Assembly: GCA_011033025.1 (NCBI GenBank)
Contig: WFMF01000068.1
Coordinates: forward strand, 1 to 64,000
From: Beroe forskalii
Taxonomy: Eukaryota; Ctenophora; Nuda; Beroida; Beroidae
Direction: 5' to 3'
Length of the DNA: 64,000 bases
Under the pieces are notes generated by a model. That model was not told where the DNA came from. It saw only the letters and a list, made by a program, of their open reading frames with translations, and did no database searches. The translations under genes were made by a program, and so were the position numbers. The first letter of the stretch is position 1. Every line of letters starts with the position of its first letter. Below, in pieces: positions 11,450 through 22,969 of the stretch.

Positions 11450-14231
11450 CCTAATTTGTCTCTCAATACTGTTGTGCTAGTTGCTACGAGCTTTTAGCCT
11501 TTCTGTGTATGTGTGTATGCGTCACTGCTTTGCACTTACAACTTTTAGTGTATCCGTTAGATGGAATGTCGTCAATTTGCTTATTAGATTTTGTACAGAC
11601 CGGGAAGCAGTTGTGACGGAGGATATTCACTGAAATGCGATTAAATTTTCCGTCAAATTTCAATGACTTAAATCGCATCATTATTGAATTTGAAGAACGA
11701 CTTTTAATTTCCCCATTATAAATAATATAAGCAGATTTATTGGATGATACGTTTAACTATCGCATATTTTCATTTATGCATTTCGTATGTGTATTTTTGA
11801 TCATAAATATTGGAATTAATAGATTTTATTGAAATCTTTGCATAAACATTCACCGTACAATGCTTGAATGGATTAAGAAGTGTCAATCCCGCAAGATGTA
11901 GGATTATTTATTTAAATGTTGACTCATGCCCCCTCCGAGGAATTCAAATTCAGATTTTAAAAGATCTATTTGATCGACTCAACCACCATCCTCCAATGAA
12001 ATGTATGGACTTGCACCACTGAATGGATTCGTGGCGGACGTCTCACATAAGTACTACTTTGCCATTTGTAAGGTATCTGATCTTTCTAATATTGCATCTA
12101 TCTAAACTTAGAGTAAATAGTGGATTGAAAACGTTTTGGCTAAGTGATTATTTCCTCCTTAAGGCCTTTACAAATGAACTTGCTCTAAGTCTATTCGTTG
12201 GAGAAGGATAAAATTCGGAATACATGTCATTGAATGACAAACTCCCGAATAGATACCCAGGACAATTTTATCATCTGCCGTTGTTTGCCATAAGTTTGTC
12301 GAAACTCCGTCATAACCCTAGCCCCGCCCCCTAACAGTTTAACCGTAACCCCGGTAAAACCTGACCCTGCCGGATTTTGTGGGCGGATTTTTTCACCATT
12401 AGTTTTTAGATTAATGTTATATTGGGACGACACTCGTCATGTTCTGTTAAAATCATTTTCACAGGAACCTAACACGAACATTTTTAGGAAACAGCATAAA
12501 TTTCATCCATTCTTGATATAGGGCGCCCAAAGTATTTTGAATAATGCAAAGCAGAGGAGATTATACGGCCTCTAGAATAGAAACATTTTTCATGCTCTAG
12601 ACCCATAGGATTTCATTCATTGAATTTGACTTCAAGAATAGGATGTCCAATATATTCAAGTTTCATTCCTTTTAATATGGAGAGTCAAGGTTCAAGTGAT
12701 GGCTGATTTTATAAAGGAGCACTCACAAAAATTCATGTGAAACTAGAAATTTCACTTCGGTCATGCTTCGTGATTGTGTAAGGATCGATGGCATAGCAAG
12801 AATTGCACCACTTGATAGCATACTTGCTTTCACTTTTCATAGATGCAAGCTGTCTAGATTCTTTTCTTCCAGGCCGGCATTGAATGGATAAAATGTTTGT
12901 GACCTCACCTTGAAAAACTTCCTTCGAGAAGCTCCTTATCGTTCACTGATAACGTTAAAACAGAGTGATATAATTCTGCCACGCCTGAGGCTTTTCCCTT
13001 ACGAATGAATTATCATGATTCGCGAAATTTAGAATTATTTGAAATTAATGCGCTTCAATTTTCCGATTTTTCATATTTATTTTCAACATTTGCAAAATAA
13101 TAAGTGATAACAGCCACTCTGTGCTCTGAATAACCTCATTATCGAAACGAGAACTTTTATTTTATTGCTAGATTCTCACTGGTTCGTTTGGGTCACGTGA
13201 TAAAGTCGAGTAGCAAACCAATTTTATTACAATTAATTTTGCTCCCTGATGCAGCAAGATGTGTAATCAAAGACGTGTCGTTGTATTTATAACGATTTGC
13301 TATATTGAAGTTAATGAAAACGACAGAAATAGATAATTACCGATTTTAACTGACGAGATGAGGAACATGACTCAATCCTCCTCAATCTACACATTCGTCT
13401 GCCCGTCCCTCCTTCTATTCTACGTCATGGGGGTTGGGGGTGTGAAAAACCCTCGTTTGTAATGTAATATCTCCAACTTTAATATATATTCGTCATTACC
13501 AACCCTGCGCTGCTCGAAGCATCAGCAAGTCGTTTGCTGCCACACAACACCGAGTGTGTAGGGCTTCGTGTGTAATAATCTACCTCGAATTATTCCATAT
13601 AGGGTATAATTGCTATATTATATTGCTCTGCGTTGCTAATGAACTCTCCCTTTCTTTTCTGAGATCCAGGCACTGGGTTGTTGTTTGTTGCTTTCTCTCT
13701 CTCAGCCCCGCGCTCTCGAGTATACTTAGCTTTCAGTTTCATGAGTTCTGACTTCGCAAGTCAATCGCTGAATTCTTGAATTTTGAATTAATGAAAAGTC
13801 TGGGAATGTTATTCTTTTCAATTGGTAGGTATTTCCTGTTTTCAAAGCGATGATATTATTCGTAAAGCACAGGGATCGCTGACATAATTGTACGTAATCA
13901 ATCTTTAAGCACTCGTCAAAGTTTTTACTTTTTGATACCGATATCTCAGTATCAGTATCTCATCTCTGCAAATTGAGATATCCCTACCCTTGATATCCAT
14001 CCCGATCAATGATCAGTGCATATCCCCGCCCCTTGTTTATACCCTCTTCTTATACCAAAGTCCCGTCTGCCTTCCTCAAAATATCACACGATGCCTGTAT
14101 TTCTGCAGTAGCCTTATCCACCCTCGTCCCTCAGTCATTAACCAATCACGAGTCTCTTCGACTGACCCCCGATCAAATTTGAGGATGTAAGAGGCTCTAT
14201 CCCACTCTTCGTCACACATCCACTGAGAGAG
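11450..14231. other. Intergenic; probably includes the RNF185-like promoter
   Basis: No coding blocks were recognised. A further TCACGTGA E-box lies near 13194. The last part before 14232 is richer in C, T and CCC words and probably holds the 5' untranslated region of the RING gene. Confidence 0.4.
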
Positions 14232-14835
14232 ATGGCTGAACCAGACACCAAAACCTCCGCCTCCTCAACGGCCGAGTCCACCGACAACTTCGAGTGTAAC
14301 ATCTGTCTGGACCAGGCTCGGGACGCTGTCATCAGTCTGTGTGGCCATCTCTTCTGTTGGCCGTGCCTTCACCGGTGGCTGGAGATCGGGAACGGGCAGA
14401 TGCGGACGGAGGGGAGTCTGTGTCCGGTCTGCAAGGCGGGCATCAGCAAAGAGAACATTATTCCGGTGTACGGTAGAGGAGGGAGCAGGGAGGATCCGAG
14501 GACTAAGACGCCGCCCAGACCTCAGGGACAGAGGCCGGCGCCGGAGCGGCAGCCGAACAGGGGAGGCCTCGGCTTCGGCGAGGGATTCACTCTGTCCTTC
14601 GGCATCGGCGCCTTCCCCTTCAGTTTCCTTGCCACGTCCTTCGGGGGAGCAGCGGGGTTTCGCTAACAACAACGCCGGACCTAACAACAACGCTGCTGGT
14701 AACAACTTGCCAGGGACGCCAGGCTACTTTGGGGGCCAGTTTAACCGACTTTATCAGAATCCAGAGGATAGGTTCATGTCACAGCTGCTCGCTTGGTGTG
14801 CTATTCTCTTCGTGCTGTGGATCGTGTTTACTTGA
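14232..14835 (+). CDS. RNF185: RNF185/RNF5-like membrane RING E3 ligase, single exon with a frame break
   Basis: A RING-type E3 ubiquitin ligase of the RNF5/RNF185 family, anchored in the ER (or mitochondrial) membrane, where relatives act in ER-associated degradation. From ATG 14232 the frame encodes a C3HC4 RING (C22, C25, C37, H39, C42, C45, C64, C67; [19 protein letters not shown]), then YGRG, the family motif [10 protein letters not shown] and SFGIGAFPF. This frame stops at 14666, but the adjacent +1 frame continues with an Asn-rich linker, LPGTP and a C-terminal hydrophobic helix ([15 protein letters not shown]), ending at 14835, just as the family ends. The break lies near 14640-14665 in a run of five Gs, so one extra base is likely. 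It is intronless, unlike vertebrate homologues, so a retrocopy origin is possible, but coding conservation is good. The gene has an unusually high GC content for this window. Confidence 0.9.
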
Positions 14836-14839
14836 CAAC

Positions 14840-14935
14840 AGTGCTCTCTGGTGGTGTCAAGGTGACAACACTGCTGAATGGTGGTGTCAAGGTGACAACA
14901 CTGCTGAATGGTGGTGTCAAGTTGACAACAAATGA
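14840..14935 (+). repeat. 30-bp repeat in the RNF185-like 3' UTR
   Basis: Three tandem copies of a 30-bp unit with the core GGTGGTGTCAAGGTGACAAC start a few bases after the stop codon. The unit contains GTGGTGTCA, the core shared with the FAR intron, 31.6-kb and 41.3-kb minisatellites. Confidence 0.85.
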
Positions 14936-15472
14936 CACGAGGATATATAGCTTGACAACATGATACAAGCAGCTCAGCTTGAGTACATGACAAGGTTTTG
15001 CCGTGAATCAGGATACTGCAAAGTGCCAAGATACTGATCTTTATTTTCAGATTGGTCATTTCAATGAGAAGAAGAAGAGAAGAGAAATGATATTGATAAT
15101 GATATGAAGTGTTAATGAAAATATTTTTATTGGGTCAGATGATTCATAAATTCGAATGAAAATTGCCTCCTTGAAGTTGATATAGTTTATGATGATGTGT
15201 TATTAAATGTATATATAGTGTTCTGTTGGGCTGGGTTATTAGAAATTAATTGATCGAATATGAATTTTGTCAGTGGATCTCATGGTTCAGGAGTGCGATT
15301 ATATTTTAAGTTGCTAATTATCGTTTTATATATTATTTTCTAAAGTTGGTAACAATTCATTTCAAGTTGGTTGGTGCTAATGCTATGTTGATAACTTGCT
15401 CAAATTTTATTTCAATTCTCAAAAGGATGGAAATACTGTTATTTTAGCGAAAATTGACCTGAAATATAACCG
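14936..15472. other. Probable 3' UTR of the RNF185-like gene
   Basis: AT-rich sequence without coding potential between the 3' repeat and a MITE. It is likely transcribed as 3' UTR if the AATAAA at 15773 is used. Confidence 0.35.
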
Positions 15473-15638
15473 TTGTGTCTCGACAAGCGTCATATTACGC
15501 CGCGCATTGGTACTTTTTAATGCGCGTGAAAGCGCGCAAAAGTGCTTTGCTATGTTTTGCATAAAATGTATATAAATGTGCCGGAAAGTGCCATGCGCGG
15601 CGTAATACGCCACGTTTCAAAAAATCGAGACACCATTG
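15473..15638. mobile_element. MITE family GTGTCTCGACC, copy 1
   Basis: A short inverted-repeat element. The left end has TTGTGTCTCGAC and the right end TCGAGACACCATTG. Inside the ends sit the GC-rich blocks TTACGCCGCGC and GCGCGGCGTAATACGCC. The interior carries GCGCGTGAAAGCGCGC. Three similar copies lie within 9 kb downstream. Target duplications are not clear. Confidence 0.75.
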
Positions 15639-15772
15639 TTACAATTTTCTATGCTAACTTGGATTGACCGATGTGACTTGGTCAAAAGGGACTTCCCAAA
15701 TCCCAACTTGCCTATTTTCGTTGTAGTTTATACCGTTATTTGAAATTGAATTCAATTTAATACCAAGAAATG

Positions 15773-15778
15773 AATAAA
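15773..15778 (+). terminator. Possible poly(A) signal AATAAA
   Basis: AATAAA in AT-rich sequence 0.94 kb after the RNF185-like stop codon. Its use would place copy 1 of the MITE inside the 3' UTR. Confidence 0.35.
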
Positions 15779-16268
15779 CTGACGCATATTCTTAATTGAA
15801 TGAAATGGATTATTTCTGCAGTTTTATTGTAAGCTGATAAGAATCGTGTGATCTCATACCCAATTCCATTTTCCACCTCGATAATTCTTCAGAGCATTCT
15901 TTCAGCTTAAATTTCACGCATTTAAATGTATTGTGAAATGGTTGCTGAATGGGTCTTAATCGATTCTTCTTTCAATGGATCCAGGTGCACTGTAATCTGT
16001 AACCACATTGAATTACAAATCTAATGATGGGACTTTTCACACCACGCCACATTACCACTTATCAACCTCATTAATCTCATTACACAACGGAAATGGAACA
16101 TAATCCAATCTAATGTTTGGCAATTGAATTATTCCCCTCAATCCAATCATATATATTTTGCTGATTGATCCCCGGCTGTAACTCTTATCTCATCTTTCTT
16201 ACAGGATGTAGAATTCAATGTAACACTACCCTCGCACAAAGTTTCTCTTTTTCCTGTTTCTTTTCTCA

Positions 16269-17918
16269 ATGGAGGGACGGGTGGCGCTCATGGGTGCTGC
16301 GTTTTTCTGTTACCTCGCTGTCATGACGGTATTCGACCTCGCGTCGACATCAGTGTCGACGGCGGACGACAAGAAGAGGGAAGCGCCGCAACGGCGGCGG
16401 CGGATGATGATTTTGATGGAAGTGAAAGTCATCACCAGATTAGGACTTCAGCGTTTAGTGCCCCGGCAGTTAAAGTTCTCTATTGCATCAGCTGAGGGTA
16501 AGAGTTTGAAAGTTGAAGATAACATTTCAGTTTTAGTTTTACCTTTCATAAAATGTTGTTCTTAAACGGTTGACTCTCTCCAATATTCACACTCATTCCC
16601 CTCTAATTCCCAATCATTCCCTTCTTATTACCACTAATTCCTCCAATTCCCACTAATTCCCACTCATCCCTCCAATTCCCACTCATCCCTCCAATTCCCA
16701 CGCATCCCTCCAATTCCCACTCATACCTCCAATTCCCACTCATTCTTGGTTGATCCCCTCCATTTCCCACTCTAATCTCCCTCATCCCTGGTTGATCCCC
16801 TCCATTCACCATCTCAATCCCCATTCATCCCATTCTAATTCCTCCCATGAGGCCAGGCGTTGCACTAATTTCCCGCAACGTCTGGCTACTTAAACTGTTG
16901 ATCCCACTCCAATATTCCCACGCATTCCGCTCCCTTCTAATTCCCACTCATTCCTCCAAAACCCACTTATCCCTCAAATTGCCACTCATCCGTCCAATTC
17001 CCATTCATTCCACTCTTACCGCCCCATCCCAGGTTGATATCCTCTAATTGCCCCTCTAATCGCCCTCCAATCCCCCCTCTAATCCCCCCTCTAATCCCCC
17101 TCATCATCCCATTCATCCCCCTCTATCACGCCCACCTTCCATCCCAGGTTGGTATAAAACACATAGATCTAGCTTGTCCCCCCTTGGTCTGTCCTCTTAT
17201 CCCCTCCATGCCATTCCCATTTTGATCCCCTCTAATTCCCCCTCCATTTCCCCTCTAATTCCCCCTCTAATCCCTCTCCATTCCACTTTAGCCTTCCCTC
17301 ATATTCCAGGCTGTCAAGCAGAACCTGCTAGCTCGTCACCCTGGTCTGTCCTCTTATCCCCCTCCAATTCCCACTCTAATCCCCCTCCCTCCCCCTCTTA
17401 TTCCCACTCATCCCTCTCTAATCTCCCTCCATCCCCCATTCATCCCTCTAATCTCCCTCCCTCCCAGGTACAAGAACACATTCCAGGCTGTCAAGCAGAA
17501 CCTGCTAGCTCGGCACCCTGGTCTGTCAATAGAGGGGGACAACTACCCCGCCACACCACTCAAACAGTTCATCGCTCAGACTCTCTTCTACACCAGGATG
17601 GGAATCCTCCTGATCATCCTCACGGGTAACAAAATATTCGAACTATTCGGGGTTCCGGTGCCGGCGTGGTATTCCGGACTCCAGGAAAACAAACTCATGA
17701 CAATGGTCGGCATATTCTTCCTGGGGAATATGGTGGAGTCTAGTTTACTTTCCTCCGGAGCCTTTGAGGTGACGGTTAACGGGGAGAAGGTTTGGAGTAA
17801 GCTGGAAACGGGCTATTTACCGAGTTTGGAACATCTGATTTCCTTGGTTGATGATAGACTTGGGGGAGCATCTCAGGGATTCACTCCAGATTTCGAGAGT
17901 TTGGGAGGGGATTTCTAG
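16269..17918 (+). CDS. SELENOT: Selenoprotein T, two exons, in-frame Sec TGA, frame break in exon 1
   Basis: An ER-membrane thioredoxin-like selenoprotein with a CxxU redox centre. Exon 1 ends at 16497 with VLYCIS-TGA-G; the TGA at 16493-16495 lies exactly where the family has Sec. The Gly codon is split by the intron and exon 2 (17468-17918) continues YKNTFQAVKQN, a membrane segment (MGILLIILTG), ENKLMTMVGIFFLGNMVESSLLSSGAFEV-like family sequence and WSKLETGYLPS, stopping at 17916-17918. The ATG at 16269 opens a good signal peptide (VALMGAAFFCYLAVM), but that frame is one base off the Sec frame; both frames are open through exon 1. A single lost base near 16380-16410 (CGG-rich run) would join them. 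Alternatively, exon 1 begins at an acceptor at 16204 and the start lies upstream, but the peptide then lacks a signal sequence. Confidence 0.88.
16580..17465 (+). repeat. Degenerate CCAATTCCCACTCATCCCT pyrimidine minisatellite
   Basis: SELENOT intron 1 is almost filled by C/T-rich tandem words, with a typical 19-bp unit CCAATTCCCACTCATCCCT and many variants (CTCTAATCCCC). It runs up to the exon 2 acceptor at 17467 and forms an extreme polypyrimidine tract. Fragments resembling exon 2 are interspersed near 17148-17200 and 17303-17350. Confidence 0.85.
17303..17350 (+). repeat. Intronic duplicate of part of SELENOT exon 2
   Basis: These 48 bases equal 17480-17527 inside exon 2 apart from one mismatch. 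The copy lies 177 bp upstream within the pyrimidine minisatellite of intron 1 and keeps an AG after TATTCC that could serve as a decoy acceptor. Confidence 0.9.
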
Positions 17919-18015
17919 CAAAAGGAGGTTTTAGGTAAGGGTTGTAAATTGTACATTAACGAATTTATGTCGACTTAATTTAACGTTAACAGTCTTGACA
18001 CAATGCAGTTTTAAT

Positions 18016-18205
18016 TTGGTTTCTCGACCTTTGCAAGCGCGGCGTTATACGCCGCGCATGAGCCGTGCTTTTGCGTGCAAATGTACTTTCTAATCGTAAA
18101 TGCGCTTTGATATGTTTTCTATAGAAAATACTTTTTCACGTATAAAGTGCAATTCATGCGCGGCGTATTAGTATTACACCATGCTTGGAAAGGTCGACAC
18201 ACCAT
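18016..18205. mobile_element. MITE family GTGTCTCGACC, copy 2
   Basis: Left end GGTTTCTCGACC, right end GGTCGACACACCA, with inner GC-rich arms GCGCGGCGTTATACGCCGCGC and TGCGCGGCGTATTAG. It lies about 100 bases after the SELENOT stop, so probably within its 3' UTR. Confidence 0.75.
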
Positions 18206-18601
18206 TCGAATGCTTATCGTTAAAATTCCTGTAATGAACTGTTATTGGTGATCTTAGATCTACCACAACAATTTAGACCAGCCCTCACAACCAATTAATC
18301 AACTCTCACAGCTAACTAACGTATCAAAATAGTAGCAATCTGCACATCGTAACATGAAATCGCGTTACTTATTAGAATTTATTGACAGTTATCCTTCCAC
18401 GCTCTACCAAACTTTAGCTTCTTTTGATGTTAAAGTCCATAAATTTTGACCCACCAAAACTAATTTGTTTAACTTTATTAGTTCTAGGGATATGAATTTA
18501 TTTAAATTATTGCTTTTCTGTTTGATAATAATTATATACATTAATTCAAGTTGATAACTTTGATATTTTATACTTCTGATTTTCGTATTTTTAATTAAGA
18601 T

Positions 18602-18607
18602 AATAAA
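18602..18607 (+). terminator. Possible poly(A) signal AATAAA for SELENOT
   Basis: AATAAA about 0.68 kb after the SELENOT stop codon. If used, the 3' UTR would include MITE copy 2. I could not find a convincing SECIS stem-loop in that interval. Confidence 0.35.
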
Positions 18608-18609
18608 AG

Positions 18610-19747
18610 TACATGTTTAACTAAATTTCCCCAGATTGCTCTATGTATAACATATATTGCTTTTTAACATATGTTTATTGGAAATATATTTTGTTGGCTT
18701 TCACAATTTATTTTTCATGAAACAAAGAATTAAAGTTCAATTTCCCTTCCTTTCTGCTATGTGGTGTGGCCAGAAGGGTATGGTTACATATCGGCAGACA
18801 ATGTTATTTCTTTATGATGGAATTCTGTTAAACCAGCTCAGTTTGGGATAGTTTTCTGGATATTATACCATTGTTTGTTGATCTTTGAAATTGAATTCAG
18901 AAACAATATTCTCGCTTCTTTATTGATTTCTAAGTTGTGTATCATATTAAATCCAAATATCATAGCCGGATCATCTAGGTTATATAGTGTCACAAAGTGT
19001 GGATAGCAAGGCATAAATTCAAATTTGAAACGCAAGGATGAGTATTACTAAAAAGTTAATGTGGATAGAAAAACACGGTAATTTTGTATCAGAAATGCTG
19101 CCCTGATTCCCATTGTTAAGTACATTAGCAAAAAACTTGTAGCTCATAAAGTTAATAATTCCTGTTATATTTCCATCAATTGATTGATTAATTAATTGGC
19201 AGTGACTCGACCCGATGATGAAGCAAGACTGCATCTCTTGATGCAGTGTGAGGGTCGGGTTCAGCCCAATTGTACTTCTAATGATGTGGTACATTCTTTG
19301 AACTTGATTTCAAGTTCATTCAAATCCACGAGTTCTTCTGCCTCTTCAACCTGAAAATTGCCCCCCATTGCCTCATTGATACTAAAAACTTATCCCCAAT
19401 TCCCCTTAAACAGTATACCCAGTCCTTATTCTCTCAGTAGCTCCAGTCATTATGGTGAAAGATTCCTGGCGTGGGTGGTTGCCATGGCCGTGCGTGGGAG
19501 GTTGCCATGACGCGAAATGTTGGAGATGATGACGTAATTCTGACGTCATGGTGACGCTCTTCTGGTGCTGACGTCATGGTGACGTATCTTCCCTACTGAG
19601 GAACTTAATATGGAGTTATTCAGTTTCATTGTGTCATGTAAGAAATGGTGAGATAATCGATTATTTTTCTTAAAAATTCATTTTAAATTTCACACCATCC
19701 GATGTGGTAATTTTGAATGAAAATGTTAAAAAGTAATCTTAGCGTAA
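18610..19747. other. Intergenic; one hairpin at 19207-19258
   Basis: AT-rich with no recognised gene. A two-part hairpin is visible: CGACCC pairs with GGGTCG, enclosing ACTGCATC-TCTT-GATGCAGT. It is not a convincing SECIS because it lacks the apical AA. Around 19500-19585 GTCATGGTGACG-type words repeat. Confidence 0.45.
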
Positions 19748-20144
19748 GGGGCCATCCAAAAATGAGCTCATCAAAAATCGGCATTTTTTGAACATATATA
19801 CATACTACCTCATCACTACCTCATCATTTGGAAAAGATACATACATACCCCAACCTCATCTCATCATTTCAAGTTTTATGTTACGTAACTCATTCAATAT
19901 GAAAGGCTGAAGTGGCGTCACAACTGCAATCTTGGTTAGATCATCTAACTTATTTATTCAAAAATTGAAAATGGTCCCGTGCTACATGACAACCGGTATG
20001 GTCCAATTTTACAAAGAGTGGTTGATGTCAAAAGTGATGAGCTCATCATGTTGCAAACCTACATACATACTACCTCATCACTACCTCATCATTTCCAAAA
20101 CATACATACATACCCAAGTGATGAGCTCATTTCTGGATGGCCCC
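19748..20144. mobile_element. PIF/Harbinger-like MITE with TAA target duplication
   Basis: A 397-bp element with 26-bp inverted ends (GGGGCCATCCA at the left, TGGATGGCCCC at the right; one mismatch over 26 bp), flanked by TAA at 19745-19747 and 20145-20147. GGG-type ends with a 3-bp TWA duplication are typical of PIF/Harbinger. Inside, a roughly 50-bp block with CATACTACCTCATCACTACC is present twice (about 19801-19849 and 20065-20115), and a 14-bp palindrome TGATGAGCTCATCA occurs at 20035. No coding capacity. Confidence 0.88.
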
Positions 20145-20147
20145 TAA

Positions 20148-21439
20148 TTTCGTTTACATCTTCTCGATTGTTCCTCGCCGAAGAGAAAGGCAGGTAATTT
20201 TAGGGCTGTGGAGGTTCTACTTCTAGGAATTACCTCTCCAATCAATATTTTTGGGATGGCGGGATGCTCATTTTGTGAGATCATTGTCAATGTCATATCT
20301 GAACACCCACCGATTATTGTTACACTTGGAGGGGAGGGGGTTTCAGGCCTGATTATTTGGAAAACTTAATTATGAGTCATTGAATGACCCAAAAGGTGCA
20401 GTGCTACAGTACACCCAGTGTGCCAAATTTTGGGCTTGGTTTAGACTTTTAGAACTGAGTTTATCCCCTTTAATGTTAAAGTTCCTTTTTTAATCCATAT
20501 CAGCATATCCCCCTCAATTAATCTGAAAACCATTCAACCATTTCATTTTCCTTCATTTCAGGTTCTGCTGACGAAAAAGGATCAGGGATTGGGATCCACG
20601 CGAAAAAGCGATGAAACAGATCAAGGGCCAGAGCTACTGATAGCTCGAAAGTTAAAGTCCGATAGGCCTTTTAATTGGCTTATCGTATAAGATAAGGTTG
20701 ATATTCTACGCTCAAATTTCAAACGATATTTTCAATTATGCTTCTAAAATTTAAATCACGGTATTTCTAAGTTGTTAGCGAAAGAAGCGCTGGTCTGACG
20801 AACTGCGACGAATTTCTCAACACCCCAAAGCAAAATCTTGTGATGATCCGCTTCTAACTCAAATAATTTGTCTTGGTAAGCCAAATTCCGTTGAATGCAG
20901 CTCTTGCAAGCAAGTCGAAACAGGTATCATAAATAATAAATTTACAATTACTGTACACAGAGACGTCCTAGACTATAGATTGTACATCTATTACTATATT
21001 TTCAGTTTCCATTTTCATTTTCCTATTTAAAATTCAATTAAACCCATTAAAATTGCTTAATGCTAGTTCCACATAAACATTTTAATTCTGCAATTTAATT
21101 TCATCATTGCCTTTTTCCAGATAGCACCAATCTTATCGGTGTGTCATGTAAAATTGTTGTTATGAACACCATGACTTCGATATTTTCATTCCAGAACTAG
21201 ATTCCATTCTTAGTTGCAGTTAATCCATGATACATTCAGAATAAATGCAAGGGGAAAATATATTGGAATCTTGGGTGGTAACAAAATAAATGCGTTTCGT
21301 CAGGTCCACAAAATGTCTCCATATGTCTCTGTGCAGAATATAATTAGGTTCAAAAATTTATTAATGGTATTTAGTTTTACATCTGCCTGTTTGTTTGGTG
21401 GGTAAAGAATCTCTATATTTAGGACTATGGATAGGCTGA
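20148..21439. other. Intergenic, no gene recognised
   Basis: An acceptor-like TTCATTTCAG at 20561 is followed by a short open stretch ending in a stop at about 20613. It could be an orphan terminal exon or part of the SELENOT 3' UTR if the GTAAGG at 17936 is a donor. The evidence is too weak for a call. Confidence 0.35.
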
Positions 21440-21742
21440 CCGTGGTGACTCGACCTTACCAAACGCGGCGTATTACGCCACGCCTTAATTTTGTTTTTTT
21501 TCGCGCCAACAGGGGCGTGTCGAATTCCAACGTGCGCGTCTTTTTCTTGCGAGGGGTAATTGTGCGCGGCTCACTGCCTGTCATTAACAACCAGTGAGAC
21601 GCGCTTGTTTACGCCGCGCATGGAAAAGCCGCGCAAGTAGGAGTTTGAAACGCCACTGGCACCATAATTTGCTATATTTTCTATAAAACGTATCATGTGC
21701 GCGTCGTAATACGTCGTGGCTGAAAAGGTCGAGACACCACTG
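21440..21742. mobile_element. MITE family GTGTCTCGACC, copy 3 (longest)
   Basis: Left end CGTGGTGACTCGACC, right end GGTCGAGACACCACTG; inner arms AACGCGGCGTATTACGCC and GCGCGTCGTAATACGTCG. The interior is rich in GCGCG words, unlike the AT-rich surroundings. At 303 bp it is the longest copy and may preserve more of the parental element. Confidence 0.75.
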
Positions 21743-21744
21743 TA

Positions 21745-22965
21745 TCTTTCAAATTGCGTTCGGCGCGCAGTGTTACTGTTTGTGCCATGCGCGCACAATG
21801 ACAGTGTTGTACTTATACACTGCGCGCATCGCACTGGCTAAGCTTGGGCTTCAGAAAGCTTTTAACTACCCTTTTGACAAGGCACTGGAAGGGTAATAGA
21901 AAGCCAAAAAGGGCGAGTTAAACCCTAAATAATAATCGAAATGTCTTCTATTGGATTTGAATCTGTCCCACTCCCAGCACTAAGAATATATAGCTAAAAG
22001 TTTACTGGACTTAAAAACTGTCGAAGCTTGTGTCTGACAACACTTTGTACTGCCCTTCTTATATGAAACAAACCCCACTTCTTAGGCCCCTTTTTCAAAT
22101 TTATCCCTTACAATCTTAAACCCTTCTGAATTCCTGTATCGTGCATAAGAACTACCATATTTTCGATCCACTAACTAAACTTTAAGCTGGTCCGGTTTTG
22201 AGATTAAATTTGCAGAGCGGTGTTGGAACAAAAGCTGAGGATGATATACAGGTATGAATGTAAAAATCTGATCGGTGTTGCAAATCAATTGTGATATCTT
22301 CTTAGAATTTCTCCTTAGGAGCAATTCCTTATTACACGAGAATTTGTCTTTGGTTAGGAAAAACATGATCAATCTTTACTTCATATGACCTCTTGACTTT
22401 GAAGGCAAATTTTCAACGAAATGTTTTCACATACGAGTAGTTTATAAGCAGCTCGAGGAATCAGGTCATATTTTGAAATAATTTGTGGGTTAGGGACACC
22501 ATCAGTCCATCATCTTTCTAATTGATTGACCTATAGATATAACAGCATCCGACCGGTCTCGCTGATTTAATGTGACAATAGTTGACACCAAACCCTCATC
22601 GATAGCCTTCATTCTTCATTTTATGATAATGGGATGCGGTCGGGACTGTGATGGACTGATCATAAACTGATCACAGTTAATATGATCCCAGTATTGATTT
22701 TTAAACTGGCTCAACGATGGTACTGTAAACTTATCCAATATCCGTTCCTTGTTGTGAATGAAAACTAGATTGTTTTGACGATGTGTCGTCAATTTCGATC
22801 AATATATCCTCGATGTAATTTTTATTTCTAGCTTTGGTCCGACGTCAGTCACTCAGTCCTACTGTAAGTCGTCGTTTATGGCTAGACGATATCTATCACA
22901 TAATGTTTCCTAGCATTTCATCTTAAACATTGATGTATTGGCCCAACCCAACGTTAAAAAGCGCT
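21745..22965. other. Intergenic, no gene recognised
   Basis: No gene-like sequence. GCGCGC-rich words continue to about 21840, then AT-rich sequence. Confidence 0.4.
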
Positions 22966-22969
22966 ATGA

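Noticed and set aside
19204..19262. SECIS element for SELENOT
   Set aside because: The hairpin has ATGA and TGA words but a 4-base loop without the apical AA, and it is 1.3 kb after the stop, beyond a likely poly(A) signal.
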